Shown: positions 16,567 through 26,323, numbered from the stretch's first letter. The stretch is DNA of 64,000 nt from Priestia koreensis (GCF_001274935.1 NZ_LILC01000010.1:839-64838), one strand, 5' to 3'. Translations and numbers: made by a program. The notes: a model not told the origin generated them from the sequence alone.

Positions 16567-17484
16567 ATGGCACATTCGCACGGACACGGTCATAGTCATG
16601 GCCATCACCACGGATCTAACAATAAAAAAGCGCTAGGATTTTCATTTATCCTCATTGCTGCCTACATGATTATTGAAGTAATCGGAGGGATTTGGACGAA
16701 TAGTTTAGCGCTGTTATCAGATGCCGGGCACATGCTTAGTGACGCGGTAGCACTCGGGCTAAGCTATATGGCCATCAAATTTGGTGAAAAAAAAGCGACA
16801 AACAGCAAGACGTACGGATATAAACGCTTTGAAATTTTAGCAGCATTTTTAAACGGAATTGCCTTAATCGTCATTGCCATTTTTATTTTTATTGAATCTT
16901 ATCACCGCTTTACAAATCCGCCTGATGTTATAAGTTCAGGTATGTTAACTATTTCAATCATTGGACTCCTCATTAATATTGCTACTGCGTATATTTTGAT
17001 GAGAGGGGATAAAGACGAAAATCTCAATGTTAAAAGTGCTTTTTTACACGTAATCGGAGATATGCTAGGATCGATCGGAGCTATTGTGGCGGCACTTCTA
17101 ATCATGTTCTTTAACTGGGGAATTGCTGACCCACTTGCTAGCGTAATTGTGGCTATTTTAATACTCGTAAGCGGCTTTCGAGTAACGAAAGAATCCGTTC
17201 ATATTTTAATGGAGGGGGCACCGCCAGGACTAGATGTAGATGATATCAAAAAAACGCTATTAGCACTTCCCGCTGTTTCAGATGTGCATGACCTTCATGT
17301 TTGGTCGATTACTTCTGATTTTCCAGCTTTGAGCTGTCACGTAGTAGTAAGGGATCAAACGGAACAGGCAAGCATTCTAAAGATGGTGAATAACGTCCTT
17401 CATGATGAGTACGGACTTCATCATACGACCATCCAGGTAGATTGCTCGGATTCATTCTGCAACAAGGAAGATCGTTGTAACTAA
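16567..17484 (+). CDS. czcD: Cation diffusion facilitator CzcD-like zinc/cadmium exporter
   Basis: A 305-residue CDF protein that exports divalent metal ions (Zn, Cd, Co) in exchange for protons or potassium. The N-terminus is His-rich (HSHGHGHSHGHHHG). Six helices follow, with the metal site in helix 2 (SDAGHMLSDAVALG) and the matching site in helix 5 (HVIGDMLGSIGA). The cytoplasmic C-terminal domain includes VHDLHVWSITSD. AAGGAGG lies before the ATG. A perfect ArsR-type palindrome overlaps its promoter region. It converges on the CzrA-type repressor gene. Confidence 0.93.
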   Translation: MAHSHGHGHSHGHHHGSNNKKALGFSFILIAAYMIIEVIGGIWTNSLALLSDAGHMLSDAVALGLSYMAIKFGEKKATNSKTYGYKRFEILAAFLNGIALIVIAIFIFIESYHRFTNPPDVISSGMLTISIIGLLINIATAYILMRGDKDENLNVKSAFLHVIGDMLGSIGAIVAALLIMFFNWGIADPLASVIVAILILVSGFRVTKESVHILMEGAPPGLDVDDIKKTLLALPAVSDVHDLHVWSITSDFPALSCHVVVRDQTEQASILKMVNNVLHDEYGLHHTTIQVDCSDSFCNKEDRCN

Positions 17485-17527
17485 AAAAGAGGCGATTATT
17501 GCGTTTGGACAATAATCGTCTCTTTTT
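17484..17527. terminator. Bidirectional terminator between czcD and czrA
   Basis: AAAAAGAGGCGATTATTG pairs with CAATAATCGTCTCTTTTT (one G-T pair), usable on both strands. Confidence 0.88.
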
Positions 17528-17849
17528 AGTGGTGAAGAGCGTGCTCAATAGACTGCTTTAATAAGTTAATAACGTGCTGATCATCATGTGAATAATAGAG
17601 GGTCGTTCCTTCACGACGAAACTTTACTAATCGCAAATTCTTTAAGAAGCGCAGTTGATGAGAAACCGTTGATTGCAGCAAAGAAAGCTTTTCTGAAATT
17701 TCATTCACTGAGTGTTCACCTTCAAATAAAAGGTGAAGAATGCGCAAACGGGTAGGGTCCGATAAGGCTTTGAATGTTTGGGAAACCATAAAAAGTGTTT
17801 CTTCATCAAGGCTGAACGCAGACTCTACTTTTTGTTCATCTTTCTCCAT
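17526..17849 (-). CDS. czrA: ArsR/SmtB-family metal-responsive repressor, CzrA type
   Basis: A 107-residue winged-helix repressor. The recognition region reads [17 protein letters not shown], and [11 protein letters not shown] is typical of the family. The C-terminal helix carries D and H residues in [12 protein letters not shown] followed by EHALHH, matching the alpha-5 zinc site of CzrA/SmtB. Metal binding should release it from the palindrome at 16525-16548 and induce czcD. GAGGTGAT lies before the ATG. It converges with its likely target. Assignment of the exact metal (Zn versus Cd or Co) is inference. Confidence 0.88.
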   Translation of the reverse strand: MEKDEQKVESAFSLDEETLFMVSQTFKALSDPTRLRILHLLFEGEHSVNEISEKLSLLQSTVSHQLRFLKNLRLVKFRREGTTLYYSHDDQHVINLLKQSIEHALHH

Positions 17850-17878
17850 CTAGATCACCTCTTTCTGTACTATGTGTA

Positions 17879-17914
17879 TGAAAAGGATTAGTCTGTTTAG
17901 ACTAATCCTTTTCA
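17879..17914 (-). terminator. Hairpin between the YvbH-like gene and czrA
   Basis: Perfect 15-bp stem GAAAAGGATTAGTCT/AGACTAATCCTTTTC with a GTTT loop. The minus-strand side lacks an external T-run, but TCCTTTTC ends the stem. It lies 17 bases after the stop of the upstream gene. Confidence 0.65.
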
Positions 17915-17930
17915 TAAAATCCAGTCATTT

Positions 17931-18554
17931 TTAGTTATTAATATAACGCTCAAACACGAAGCCGAAATCTTTTACCGAATATTTTGCTTTCGTTTGTGTT
18001 AACCAATTAAACGCTTCTCTGTTAATGGATTTAAACTGCTCTACTAAATCCGTTTCTGTGCTTTGAACACGGCTTAGCGTTGTAGACGCAAGCTCAAGAC
18101 TTTGCTGCGCGTGGCCGAGGGCAATTTCATTTTCATGCGTAAGCTCTTCAATTTTAATTAATGCCTTGTAAAGGTCCTTTAATTCCTCTAAATGTTTTTT
18201 GTGAACATCGATCGAGAATTTTTCAGATCCAATGATAAATTTAATTTCTACGTCTAAGTCAATCGTTCCCGCTGTTTCCAAAAGAACGTGAGAAATTTTG
18301 TTTGTGTGGTAGTTATATCGGCGCAGCATACGTTTCTTGCTTGTTGCGCTAGTACCATCTAAATGAATGAGTGCTTTATTTGTAAAACAATATTCATCGG
18401 ACTTTGATTTAATTAAAAAGAAAATTTTCTCGTTATCCTCGTGCAAAATATAATCATCAGAATCAACCTTATCGTAGTTATCAGGGGTAATGACAGAGCC
18501 TACATCACTTAAGCCTAAAACGTCTGCAGCTACTTTTCCAAACATTACATTCAT
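17931..18554 (-). CDS. YvbH-like PH-domain protein
   Basis: A 207-residue cytoplasmic protein resembling B. subtilis YvbH: an N-terminal bacterial pleckstrin-homology-like domain (roughly residues 1-115, with DYILHEDNEKIFFLIKSKSD and FTNKALIHLDG) followed by a helical oligomerisation segment rich in Glu, Leu and Ser. There is no signal peptide and no membrane helix. Function is unknown in the family. A GAGGATG-type ribosome binding site lies before the ATG. It is separated from czrA by a strong hairpin, so there is no reason to tie it to metal resistance. Confidence 0.7.
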   Translation of the reverse strand: MNVMFGKVAADVLGLSDVGSVITPDNYDKVDSDDYILHEDNEKIFFLIKSKSDEYCFTNKALIHLDGTSATSKKRMLRRYNYHTNKISHVLLETAGTIDLDVEIKFIIGSEKFSIDVHKKHLEELKDLYKALIKIEELTHENEIALGHAQQSLELASTTLSRVQSTETDLVEQFKSINREAFNWLTQTKAKYSVKDFGFVFERYINN

Positions 18555-18636
18555 CCTCTCAATACGAAATAAGAATTCAAAAATATTATAGCACAGGTGT
18601 TAGGAAAAAAAGTGCATGAGCACGAACGAAACGCAG

Positions 18637-18668
18637 AAAAAAAGGCCGCTGCGGGCGACCTTTTTTCA
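18637..18668 (-). terminator. Terminator after kimA
   Basis: AAAAAAGG(T)CGCC and GGCGACCTTTTTT-type pairing around CTGCGGG, with T-run on the minus strand, just after the kimA stop. Confidence 0.8.
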
Positions 18669-18674
18669 TGTAAT

Positions 18675-20498
18675 TTATTTTTTAAACAAGTACGGAACTG
18701 TCGTAACAATCACATTTTTTCTATACAGTAAATACGTTCGCAAAAGAACACCTGACTGATTGTGTAAAATGTAGTGCCAGCTCTTCTTCGTAATAAACTG
18801 CGGAATAAGCACGGTTACCTGATAATTATGTTTATCAGCTTTTTCCTCAATTAAATCAATCACTCGACCCATTGGGCGTATAAGGCTTCGGTACTGAGAC
18901 ACGAATGTGAAAAGACGGAGCTCAGGCTTCCATTTTTTCCATTTCTCCTCCATTTTACGCTCGCTTTCTCGGTCAAATGCAACGTAGATGGCAATGACTT
19001 CGTCACCAATAGACTCTGCATATGCAAGAGAATTTTCAACCACTTTTGTAATACCAGCCACTGGCACCACAACAATGTTTCCTTTGATTGGCTGTGATGC
19101 TTCACTCTCATAAATGCGAAGTTGATCTCCTACAGCATCATAATGGCTCTTAATTCGTAAAAACATAAGCACAATTAATGGCATAAAGATCAGGACAGGC
19201 CATACTTGCGTAAATTTCGTTGTGAAGAGAATAAACACAACTAGAAGCGTGATAAGCGCTCCTAAAAGGTTAATCAGGAAGCGATGTTTCCAACCCTTTG
19301 GCTTTTCTCGAATCCATTTCAGAATCATACCTGTTTGAGATAGTGTAAATGGAATAAATACCCCAACTGCATAAAGAGGAATAAGGTTTTCCGTCTTTCC
19401 TTGAAAGGCCACAATCAAAATGATCGATAAAACGCTTAGGATGATAATCCCATTTGAATACCCTAGACGATCACCGCGAATCGAAAACATACGCGGTAAA
19501 TATTTATCTGTTGCTAAGTTAACGGCAAGAAGAGGGAACGCTGAGAACCCTGTGTTTGCTGCTAAAACTAAAATCATCGCTGTTGTAACTTGAATAAAGT
19601 AATAGAGCGTACCTCGCCCAAACGTATCAGACGCAATTTGAGAAACAACCGTTTCTTCTCCGCGTGGTGAAATTCCATACCAATACGCTAAAAATGTAAT
19701 ACCTGAGAATAAGATGGCTAATAGCAGCCCCATCATCATGAGCGTCCGAGCTGCATTTTTTGCCGCAGGCTCTTGAAAGTTTGGAATGGCATTTGATACA
19801 GCTTCAACCCCTGTTAGAGCTGAACATCCAGATGTAAAAGCTTTAAGTAATAGAAATAAGCTAACTCCGGATACGTACGTACCTACAGGTGGATGAGCAT
19901 GAGCAGGCGCATGACCTGTTGCGATATTAAAAAGCCCTACTCCAATCATAATGAACAAGCCAAGAACGAATAGATAAACCGGATAAGATAAAATCGTGGC
20001 TGATTCAGTAACGCCACGTAAATTCAATACGGTAATAAAAATAACTAATACACAGGCAATTGCTACATTGTGCTGATGCAGGGCAGGAAAAGCAGACGTA
20101 ATGGCATCTGTTCCTGCGGATACACTAACTGACACGGTTAAAATATAATCGACAAGCAGTGATCCTCCAGCAATTAAACCAAATTTCTCTCCTAAGTTTG
20201 TTTTGGAAACGACGTAGGCTCCGCCGCCGTGTGGATAGGCATAAATAATTTGACGATAAGAAAAAATGAGCGCAATTAACAAAATTAAAATTCCTAAAGC
20301 AATCGGTAAGGAATACCAAAAAGCGGTAAAGCCGATGGTAGCGAGTACGATGAGTACTTGCTCAGGGCCATATGCTACTGACGACAGAGCATCTGAAGAA
20401 AGGATCGCCAAAGCCTTTGATTTGTTCAGGCGTTGTTCACCTAGCTCCCTTGTTTTTAACGGCTTTCCAATTAATAGTCTTTTAAGTGACATATACAT
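18675..20498 (-). CDS. kimA: Potassium importer KimA (APC superfamily, YdaO type)
   Basis: A 607-residue protein, the same length as B. subtilis KimA, a high-affinity potassium/proton symporter inhibited by c-di-AMP. The N-terminus MYMSLKRLLIGKPLKT and the segment AILSSDALSSVAYGPEQ are diagnostic. Twelve helices follow, then a cytoplasmic C-terminal domain of about 140 residues (GNIVVVPVAGITKVVENSL) that would bind the nucleotide. I chose the ATG at 20498 because GGTGA lies 7 bases upstream and the protein then starts MY as in B. subtilis. In B. subtilis the gene is under a c-di-AMP riboswitch; I see none upstream here. Confidence 0.93.
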   Translation of the reverse strand: MYMSLKRLLIGKPLKTRELGEQRLNKSKALAILSSDALSSVAYGPEQVLIVLATIGFTAFWYSLPIALGILILLIALIFSYRQIIYAYPHGGGAYVVSKTNLGEKFGLIAGGSLLVDYILTVSVSVSAGTDAITSAFPALHQHNVAIACVLVIFITVLNLRGVTESATILSYPVYLFVLGLFIMIGVGLFNIATGHAPAHAHPPVGTYVSGVSLFLLLKAFTSGCSALTGVEAVSNAIPNFQEPAAKNAARTLMMMGLLLAILFSGITFLAYWYGISPRGEETVVSQIASDTFGRGTLYYFIQVTTAMILVLAANTGFSAFPLLAVNLATDKYLPRMFSIRGDRLGYSNGIIILSVLSIILIVAFQGKTENLIPLYAVGVFIPFTLSQTGMILKWIREKPKGWKHRFLINLLGALITLLVVFILFTTKFTQVWPVLIFMPLIVLMFLRIKSHYDAVGDQLRIYESEASQPIKGNIVVVPVAGITKVVENSLAYAESIGDEVIAIYVAFDRESERKMEEKWKKWKPELRLFTFVSQYRSLIRPMGRVIDLIEEKADKHNYQVTVLIPQFITKKSWHYILHNQSGVLLRTYLLYRKNVIVTTVPYLFKK

Positions 20499-20528
20499 AT
20501 CAAGTTCACCATCCACATTATAATGCAA

Positions 20529-20905
20529 AGATAAAAACCACTACATAAAAAAACGATAGATAAATATGCCTAATTTATTCACTTTTTTCCAGAAAACAAA
20601 ACTCATGGAGCAATATCTGTGACGTATCAAAATTTTACTACATGAATTCTTCAGATATAGTAGCAGATTATTTTTAAAAAGTAACTCTTTTTTTGCGACC
20701 TTACAAAAATAATAAATATGTTCTATAAAATTGTTGAACATTTTTTAAAAAGGATTATGATAGACGATGGGGATAACGTAACCCCATTTGAAAAATTTGT
20801 TTGGATTAACGAATCATATTTGAGCAAACAGTATAAATGAATCATCAACTTGCTATCGCCGAGTTGATTAATGATAAAAGATAGTTTTTATAAAACGAAG
20901 GAGCA
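20529..20905. other. Divergent kimA-malS intergenic region
   Basis: Very AT-rich. On the plus strand ATGGGG...CCCCAT (20767-20791) forms a small hairpin and ATCAACT/AGTTGAT (20844-20868), flanked by ATCAT/ATGAT, a second one in the malS leader. Neither has a T-run. No conserved c-di-AMP riboswitch core is present on the kimA side. Confidence 0.4.
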
Positions 20906-20911
20906 GTGGCT

Positions 20912-22609
20912 ATGAGTACATTTTACCTTTCAAATGACGGATCAATGAAGACTTCTCTAAGAGGAAAGGACGTTCTTTCTACTCCTATGCTTAATAAAGG
21001 GGTAGCTTTTACAGAAGAGGAGAGGGAGGAATTAGGTCTAGACGGAATTTTACCTCCAACAGTACTAACCTTAGAAGAACAGGTAAAACGCGCTTATCGT
21101 CAGTTTCATTCACAGCCGAATAACCTGCGTAAAAATGTTTGGCTAAACGACTTACATAACCGTAATATGGTGCTTTTTTATCGCCTGCTAACCGAGCATT
21201 TAAGTGAAATGTTACCCATTGTTTATACACCTACAGTTGGGCAAGCGATTCAAGAATATAGTTATGAGTATCATCGTCCTGGAGGCGTTTATTTATCCAT
21301 TAACGATGTCGATGGTATTGAAAAAGCGTTTAACAACATTGGCGTAGACCCGGACGATATTGATCTACTCGTTGCCACAGACTCAGAAAGTATTTTGGGG
21401 ATTGGCGACTGGGGAGTTGGCGGTATTAACATTGCAATTGGAAAACTGGCTGTTTATACAGCGGCAGCAGGAATTGATCCTAGCCGCGTTCTTCCTGTTG
21501 TTTTGGATGTTGGGACAAACAATGAAAAATTATTAGAAGATCCTCTGTACATCGGAAATAGACATGAACGTATACGAGGAGAAAAGTATGACCAGTTCGT
21601 CGATGCTTATGTGGAAAAGGCGGTCGAATTATTTCCGAATGCCCTATTGCACTGGGAGGATTTTGGAAACGTCAATGCCCGAAACATTATCGACAAATAT
21701 GGGGACAAAATTTTAACGTTTAACGATGACATCCAAGGGACAGGGGCTATCACACTAGCGGCTATTTTATCAGCTGTTCAGGTGACGAATACAGAGCTTA
21801 AAGATCATCGAATTGTCATTTTTGGTCCTGGAACAGCGGGTATTGGAAACGCTGATCAAATGAGAAAAGACATGGTCCTAAACGGTCTTTCAGAAGAAGA
21901 GGCATATCAACGTTTTTGGGCAATTGACCAAAGAGGTCTTTTAACAGATGATATGGACGATTTGCTTTCTTTCCAAACCCCATATGCGCGTCCAGCTACA
22001 GAGGTAAAGGACTGGGAGCGAAATGGAAATGGTATTATTTCATTGCTTGATGTCATAAAGCATGTCAAACCAACAATTCTTATTGGGACATCGGGTGTAC
22101 CTGGAGCGTTCACGGAAACGATCGTTCGTGAAATGGCAAAACACGTGGAGCGTCCTGTTATTATGCCAATGTCCAATCCGACATCGCTTGCAGAAGCAAC
22201 GCCGGAAAATATCATTGAGTGGACGGAAGGAAAAGCTCTGATTGCGACGGGAAGTCCGTTTGAACCTGTTGTTTATAAGGGTGTTGAATATGAGATTGGT
22301 CAATCAAATAACGCATTCATTTTCCCAGGCCTAGGACTTGGTTCAATCGTTGTAAAAGCAAAATTAATTACAGATGGTATGTTTGCTGCAGCAGCAAAAG
22401 CAGTAGCTGATATGGTGGATAGTCGTAAACCTGGTGCATCTCTGCTTCCGAGCGTAAAGGAAATTCGTTCCGTTTCGTTAGCAGTGGCTATTGCGGTGGC
22501 GGAAGTGGCGGTTGAAGAAGGAATAGCTCAAGATCCTGTAGAAGATATTGAAAAAGCCGTAAAAGAAGCAATGTGGCATCCAACTTACAAGCGAGTAGAA
22601 GCACAATAA
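20912..22609 (+). CDS. malS: NAD-dependent malic enzyme
   Basis: Oxidative decarboxylation of malate to pyruvate with NAD. The 565-residue length and overall sequence agree best with B. subtilis MalS (566 residues); MaeA is a close alternative. Visible motifs are [22 protein letters not shown] (active-site region), LHWEDFG and [10 protein letters not shown] (metal site), and the dinucleotide fold [13 protein letters not shown] chose ATG 20912 because AAGGAG lies 8 bases upstream; a GTG two codons earlier is too close to it. It stands alone, divergent from kimA. Confidence 0.93.
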   Translation: MSTFYLSNDGSMKTSLRGKDVLSTPMLNKGVAFTEEEREELGLDGILPPTVLTLEEQVKRAYRQFHSQPNNLRKNVWLNDLHNRNMVLFYRLLTEHLSEMLPIVYTPTVGQAIQEYSYEYHRPGGVYLSINDVDGIEKAFNNIGVDPDDIDLLVATDSESILGIGDWGVGGINIAIGKLAVYTAAAGIDPSRVLPVVLDVGTNNEKLLEDPLYIGNRHERIRGEKYDQFVDAYVEKAVELFPNALLHWEDFGNVNARNIIDKYGDKILTFNDDIQGTGAITLAAILSAVQVTNTELKDHRIVIFGPGTAGIGNADQMRKDMVLNGLSEEEAYQRFWAIDQRGLLTDDMDDLLSFQTPYARPATEVKDWERNGNGIISLLDVIKHVKPTILIGTSGVPGAFTETIVREMAKHVERPVIMPMSNPTSLAEATPENIIEWTEGKALIATGSPFEPVVYKGVEYEIGQSNNAFIFPGLGLGSIVVKAKLITDGMFAAAAKAVADMVDSRKPGASLLPSVKEIRSVSLAVAIAVAEVAVEEGIAQDPVEDIEKAVKEAMWHPTYKRVEAQ

Positions 22610-22617
22610 AGATTGAA

Positions 22618-22660
22618 AAAGGGGAGAGCTTTGGCTGATATCCTTCGCTCTCCTTTAATT
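22618..22660. terminator. Bidirectional terminator after malS
   Basis: GGAGAGC pairs with GCTCTCC, with an A-run before and TTTAATTTT after. The stop codon of the convergent gene lies within it. Confidence 0.75.
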
Positions 22661-23128
22661 TTCTACAAGACTAAAAATGAATTTTCGAAGGCAATAATCT
22701 GCATAGTGAAACGCATCAATTTCTGTCAAGCGTTCGCTGTATGGGCGATATTTATCTTCTTCAAATGCTGTGGAAAACTCAGTGATTTCTTCTTGCATGA
22801 CATGGCGCAATTCATGAAAAATGGTTTGAAGAAGTTCATAATAGTCATTGAACGAAAAGATAAAGATAACCCTAATTTCACGCCAGTACATACCGGAAGA
22901 AAAAAGGAAAATTTCTGCTTCCTCTTGCCCAAGATCTGCTGCAATTTTATTGGCGTCACACGTGTCACAAAATACAATTGGAACATCAACAAATGTTTCC
23001 ATGCACTGAAATACTTCGCGTTGCAATATATCTAAATTCCAAGAAAATGAATCTTCTAGTACATACCAATTGTTGTATTCTTGAAAAAATCCCCTTTTAT
23101 CTAGTACTTCTCGAAGTGTTTTTTTCAT
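22655..23128 (-). CDS. Orphan protein with HELRH metallopeptidase motif
   Basis: A 157-residue protein with TIFHELRHVMQEE, where His105 and His109 form the HExxH zinc motif and a Glu about 20-25 residues later (YSERLTEIDAFHYAD) could be the third ligand. This is the layout of small gluzincin/IrrE-like peptidases, but the rest does not match any family I recall. There is no signal peptide. The two Cys in FCDTCDAN could add a metal site. ATG 23128 has AAAGGAG 7 bases upstream. It is transcribed alone. Peptidase activity is inferred from the motif only. Confidence 0.6.
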   Translation of the reverse strand: MKKTLREVLDKRGFFQEYNNWYVLEDSFSWNLDILQREVFQCMETFVDVPIVFCDTCDANKIAADLGQEEAEIFLFSSGMYWREIRVIFIFSFNDYYELLQTIFHELRHVMQEEITEFSTAFEEDKYRPYSERLTEIDAFHYADYCLRKFIFSLVEN

Positions 23129-23289
23129 CACTAAGCTCCTTTCCCTTCATATTCCCTTCTTTACCCGTAAAATAAAGGTTATTTTACGAAATATTATGAA
23201 TAAAATAACTTTTTTATGTACAAATTTGGTGCATTGACAATTCTGCTTCAAATATAGTAACTTGATATTAACAACTGAATTATATAAAG

Positions 23290-23472
23290 CTTAATCTATT
23301 AGAGCGGGGGACCCGACCTGGTACTATGTGCCTAGGGGTGAATCCTTTTTGTGAAAAGGTAGGATACTCTCAAATCCGAATCCGACAGCTAACCTCGTAT
23401 GCTCATTGAGAGAAAGACTGTATTTATTGTACGCAAAAAGACTGTTCTTTCTTTAGGGACCAGTCTTTTTTT
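23290..23472 (+). promoter_or_regulatory. c-di-AMP (ydaO/yuaA) riboswitch with terminator
   Basis: The conserved ydaO-yuaA core is present: GGGGGACCCGACC (from 23306), AGGGGTGAATCC (from 23332), GGTAGGATACTC, and AATCCGACAGCTAACCTCGT (from 23380). It is followed by a terminator, AAAAAGACTG pairing with CAGTCTTTTT (23435-23472). An earlier copy of AAAGACTG at 23413-23420 can compete for CAGTCTTT as an antiterminator. High c-di-AMP should stop transcription of the potassium channel gene downstream. Confidence 0.92.
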
Positions 23473-23535
23473 ATACGCTAATATAGGATTTCCGTTTTTC
23501 GCAGAATTAAACTTGAAGAGAAGAGGTAGAGGCAC

Positions 23536-24855
23536 TTGCTGTCACGCCAGGTTAAAATTAGTCCACCACAGTTTTTAATTTTGACGTTTGTCGTTTTTAT
23601 CATATTGGGTACTATGTTACTCAAGATGCCAATTTCTTCTAATCAGCCTATTAGCTGGCTTGACTCTCTATTTACGATTACATCCGCTATGACCGTGACG
23701 GGATTAGTGGTAGTGGATACTGGAACAGCATACAGCTATGTAGGACAGGTCATTATTATGATTTGGATTCAAATTGGCGGACTTGGAATTATGTCTTTCG
23801 CTATTTTGTTCTTCATGTTTTTAGGAAAAAAAATTGGATTTCGGGAGCGCGTACTAATTCAACAATCCTTGAATCAGACGACCATTGGAGGAGTTATTCG
23901 CCTCGTGCGATCGCTTTTTGCTTTTTCACTTATTATTGAGGGAATTGCGGTTATCTTTCTTTCGATTCGTTGGGTTCCCGAGCTAGGATGGGGAAAAGGG
24001 TTGTATTATAGCCTTTTTCACGCGGTCTCTGCTTTCAACAATGCCGGATTTGGACTTTGGCCCGATAATCTGATGAAGTACGTTGGGGATCCGATTGTAA
24101 ATCTTACGATAAGTGGGCTGTTGATTTTAGGTGGATTGGGCTTTACGGTGATGGCGGATGTTTGGCGAAAGCGGACATTCAGCAAGCTGAGCTTGCATTC
24201 AAAATTAATGATTGTGGGTACTATTGTCTTAAACATCGTAGCTATGGTTATCATCCTATTGCTGGAAATGAACAATGCCAAAACGCTTGGTTCACTTCCC
24301 TGGTCAGATAAGCTTTGGGCTGCTTATTTTCAAGGAGTCAGTCCCCGAACGGCTGGTTTTAATACGATCGACGTTACCCAAATTAACGATTCTACTGCTT
24401 TTTTCACCATTATTTTAATGTTCATCGGGGCAGGTAGCGCGTCAACGGGTGGAGGCATTAAGTTAACAACCTTTTTAATCATCGTTTTAGCCGTTTTTAC
24501 GTACCTGAAAGGGAAAGAAGAAATCACGACGTTCAAGCGTTCGATTGACAACAAACTCGTTTTTAAATCATTGGCAATCGCGATGATTAGCATCCTATTT
24601 GTAATACTCGCTGTCTTCATACTCAGTATTACAGAAAAAGCGCCATTCGTAAAAATCGTTTACGAAGTCGTCTCAGCATTTGGGACTGTTGGATTGTCTA
24701 TGGGGTTAACGTTTGATCTCACATGGATTGGCAAGATTGTGCTAATTTTTATTATGTTCCTAGGTAAGTTGGGGCCACTAACATTAGCATTTTCGTTAGC
24801 ACGAAGAGATTCCTCTAAAATCCGCTATCCGAAAGAGGATATTCTCGCAGGGTAG
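23536..24855 (+). CDS. ktrD: KtrB/KtrD-type potassium (Na-dependent) uptake channel
   Basis: A 439-residue TrkH/KtrB-family membrane subunit with four pore repeats: TITSAMTVTGL, AVSAFNNAGFGLW, GVSPRTAGFNT and VVSAFGTVGLSMG. The glycines in the filter are conserved. The start is TTG with AGAGGTAGAGG upstream. KtrB proteins work with a KtrA/KtrC ring subunit; none is encoded here, as for B. subtilis ktrD, so it probably uses a KtrC encoded elsewhere. It is under a c-di-AMP riboswitch. KtrB versus KtrD naming is by context (stand-alone gene) rather than proof. Confidence 0.88.
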   Translation: MLSRQVKISPPQFLILTFVVFIILGTMLLKMPISSNQPISWLDSLFTITSAMTVTGLVVVDTGTAYSYVGQVIIMIWIQIGGLGIMSFAILFFMFLGKKIGFRERVLIQQSLNQTTIGGVIRLVRSLFAFSLIIEGIAVIFLSIRWVPELGWGKGLYYSLFHAVSAFNNAGFGLWPDNLMKYVGDPIVNLTISGLLILGGLGFTVMADVWRKRTFSKLSLHSKLMIVGTIVLNIVAMVIILLLEMNNAKTLGSLPWSDKLWAAYFQGVSPRTAGFNTIDVTQINDSTAFFTIILMFIGAGSASTGGGIKLTTFLIIVLAVFTYLKGKEEITTFKRSIDNKLVFKSLAIAMISILFVILAVFILSITEKAPFVKIVYEVVSAFGTVGLSMGLTFDLTWIGKIVLIFIMFLGKLGPLTLAFSLARRDSSKIRYPKEDILAG

Positions 24856-25034
24856 TATCACTAGGAAGTAAGAACCATTTTAGTTTCTTCTATTCTTAAA
24901 AGAGGAAAAATTCTGTTAATATGAATAAGAGATAGACAATATTCACCTAGAAAAGTGCTCTCTTCACCATAGAGAAATAGGTAGCGCTTTAATAAGGATA
25001 AATTGACAACAACATATGTAGGGGGAGGACATCA

Positions 25035-26312
25035 ATGAAAAAGCTGAGAATAGGAATTGCAACACAGATACTTATTGGTTTAGTACTAGGTGTGGTAGTC
25101 GGGGTTATTTGGTATAAAAGTCCAGGAGTGGAAACATATCTAAAACCCTTTGGAGATTTGTTCCTACGCTTAATTAAAATGATCGTTATTCCGATTGTTG
25201 TATCAACATTAATCGTTGGTGTAGCAGGAACAGGTAGCGGAAAAAATGTTGGACGATTAGGTGGAAAAACGATTCTTTATTTCGAAATCATCACAACATT
25301 TGCCATTATTTTAGGTGTATTACTAGCGAATATTTTCCAAGTTGGACACGGGGTAGATCTGCAAGCAGGTACAAAAGCAGATATTAGTCAATATCAAGAA
25401 ACAGAAAAAGCGCAAGAACAAAAAACAGTGGCAGAAACGTTCTTGCACATCGTACCAACAAACTTATTCCAATCTCTTGCTGAAGGGGATATCTTAGCAA
25501 TTATTTTCTTCTCAGTTCTGTTCGGTATTGGAGTAGCTGCAATTGGCGAACGGGGAAAACCAGTTCTACAATTCTTTGAAGCCATGTCACATGCCATGTT
25601 CTATGTTGTAAATCTAGTGATGAAATTTGCACCTATCGGAGTGTTTGCTTTAATTGGTGTAACGGTTTCAAAATTTGGCGTAGATTCATTACTATCGTTA
25701 GGGAAGCTTGTCATTTTAGTTTATGCTGCTCTTATTTTCTTCCTAATTGTCGTACTAGGATTTGTGGCTAAAATTTGTGGAGTGAATATCTTTAAGTTTT
25801 TACGCTACATGAAGGACGAGCTGTTGCTTGCTTTTAGTACGTCAAGCTCTGAGACGGTATTACCACGAGTAATGGAGAAGATGGAAAAGCTGGGATGTCC
25901 AAAAGCGATTGTTTCCTTCGTTATTCCAGTAGGTTATTCCTTTAACCTAGATGGTGCCGTGTTGTATCAGGCCATTGCTTCTTTATTCCTTGCGCAAGTG
26001 TATGGCATTGATTTAAGTATCGCGCAGCAGCTTACATTGATCTTAATGCTTATGCTTACCTCAAAAGGAATGGCGGCTGTTCCAGGAGCTTCATTAGTTG
26101 TACTCCTTGCAACACTTGGTACGATTGGCGTGCCTCCTGAAGGGCTTGCATTTATTGCTGGAGTGGACCGTATTCTTGATATGGGACGTACAGTAGTGAA
26201 CTTGACAGGTAATGCATTAGCAGCTGTTGTTATGTCAAAATGGGAAGGCGTTTATAATCCTAAAAAAGGAACTGAGATTATGACAAATTCTTATCAAGAA
26301 AAAGTATCTTAA
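25035..26312 (+). CDS. gltT: Glutamate/aspartate:proton symporter GltT
   Basis: A 425-residue dicarboxylate/amino acid:cation symporter (DAACS family) for glutamate and aspartate uptake. It shows the family motifs FSTSSSETVLPRVMEKME (first hairpin), GYSFNLDGAVLYQAIASLF, TSKGMAAVPGASLVVL (second hairpin) and VDRILDMGRTVVNLTGNALA (substrate site with Asp and Arg). About eight helices are predicted. GGGGGAGG lies before the ATG. It is a single transcription unit ending in a strong terminator. Confidence 0.93.
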   Translation: MKKLRIGIATQILIGLVLGVVVGVIWYKSPGVETYLKPFGDLFLRLIKMIVIPIVVSTLIVGVAGTGSGKNVGRLGGKTILYFEIITTFAIILGVLLANIFQVGHGVDLQAGTKADISQYQETEKAQEQKTVAETFLHIVPTNLFQSLAEGDILAIIFFSVLFGIGVAAIGERGKPVLQFFEAMSHAMFYVVNLVMKFAPIGVFALIGVTVSKFGVDSLLSLGKLVILVYAALIFFLIVVLGFVAKICGVNIFKFLRYMKDELLLAFSTSSSETVLPRVMEKMEKLGCPKAIVSFVIPVGYSFNLDGAVLYQAIASLFLAQVYGIDLSIAQQLTLILMLMLTSKGMAAVPGASLVVLLATLGTIGVPPEGLAFIAGVDRILDMGRTVVNLTGNALAAVVMSKWEGVYNPKKGTEIMTNSYQEKVS

Positions 26313-26323
26313 TAAATAGGAAG

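Noticed and set aside
20529..20911. c-di-AMP riboswitch before kimA
   Set aside because: Searched for the conserved CAGCTAACCTCGT core on the minus strand and did not find it.
22613..23035. 140-residue plus-strand frame
   Set aside because: Lies antisense over the HELRH gene; starts within the malS terminator and has no ribosome binding site of its own.
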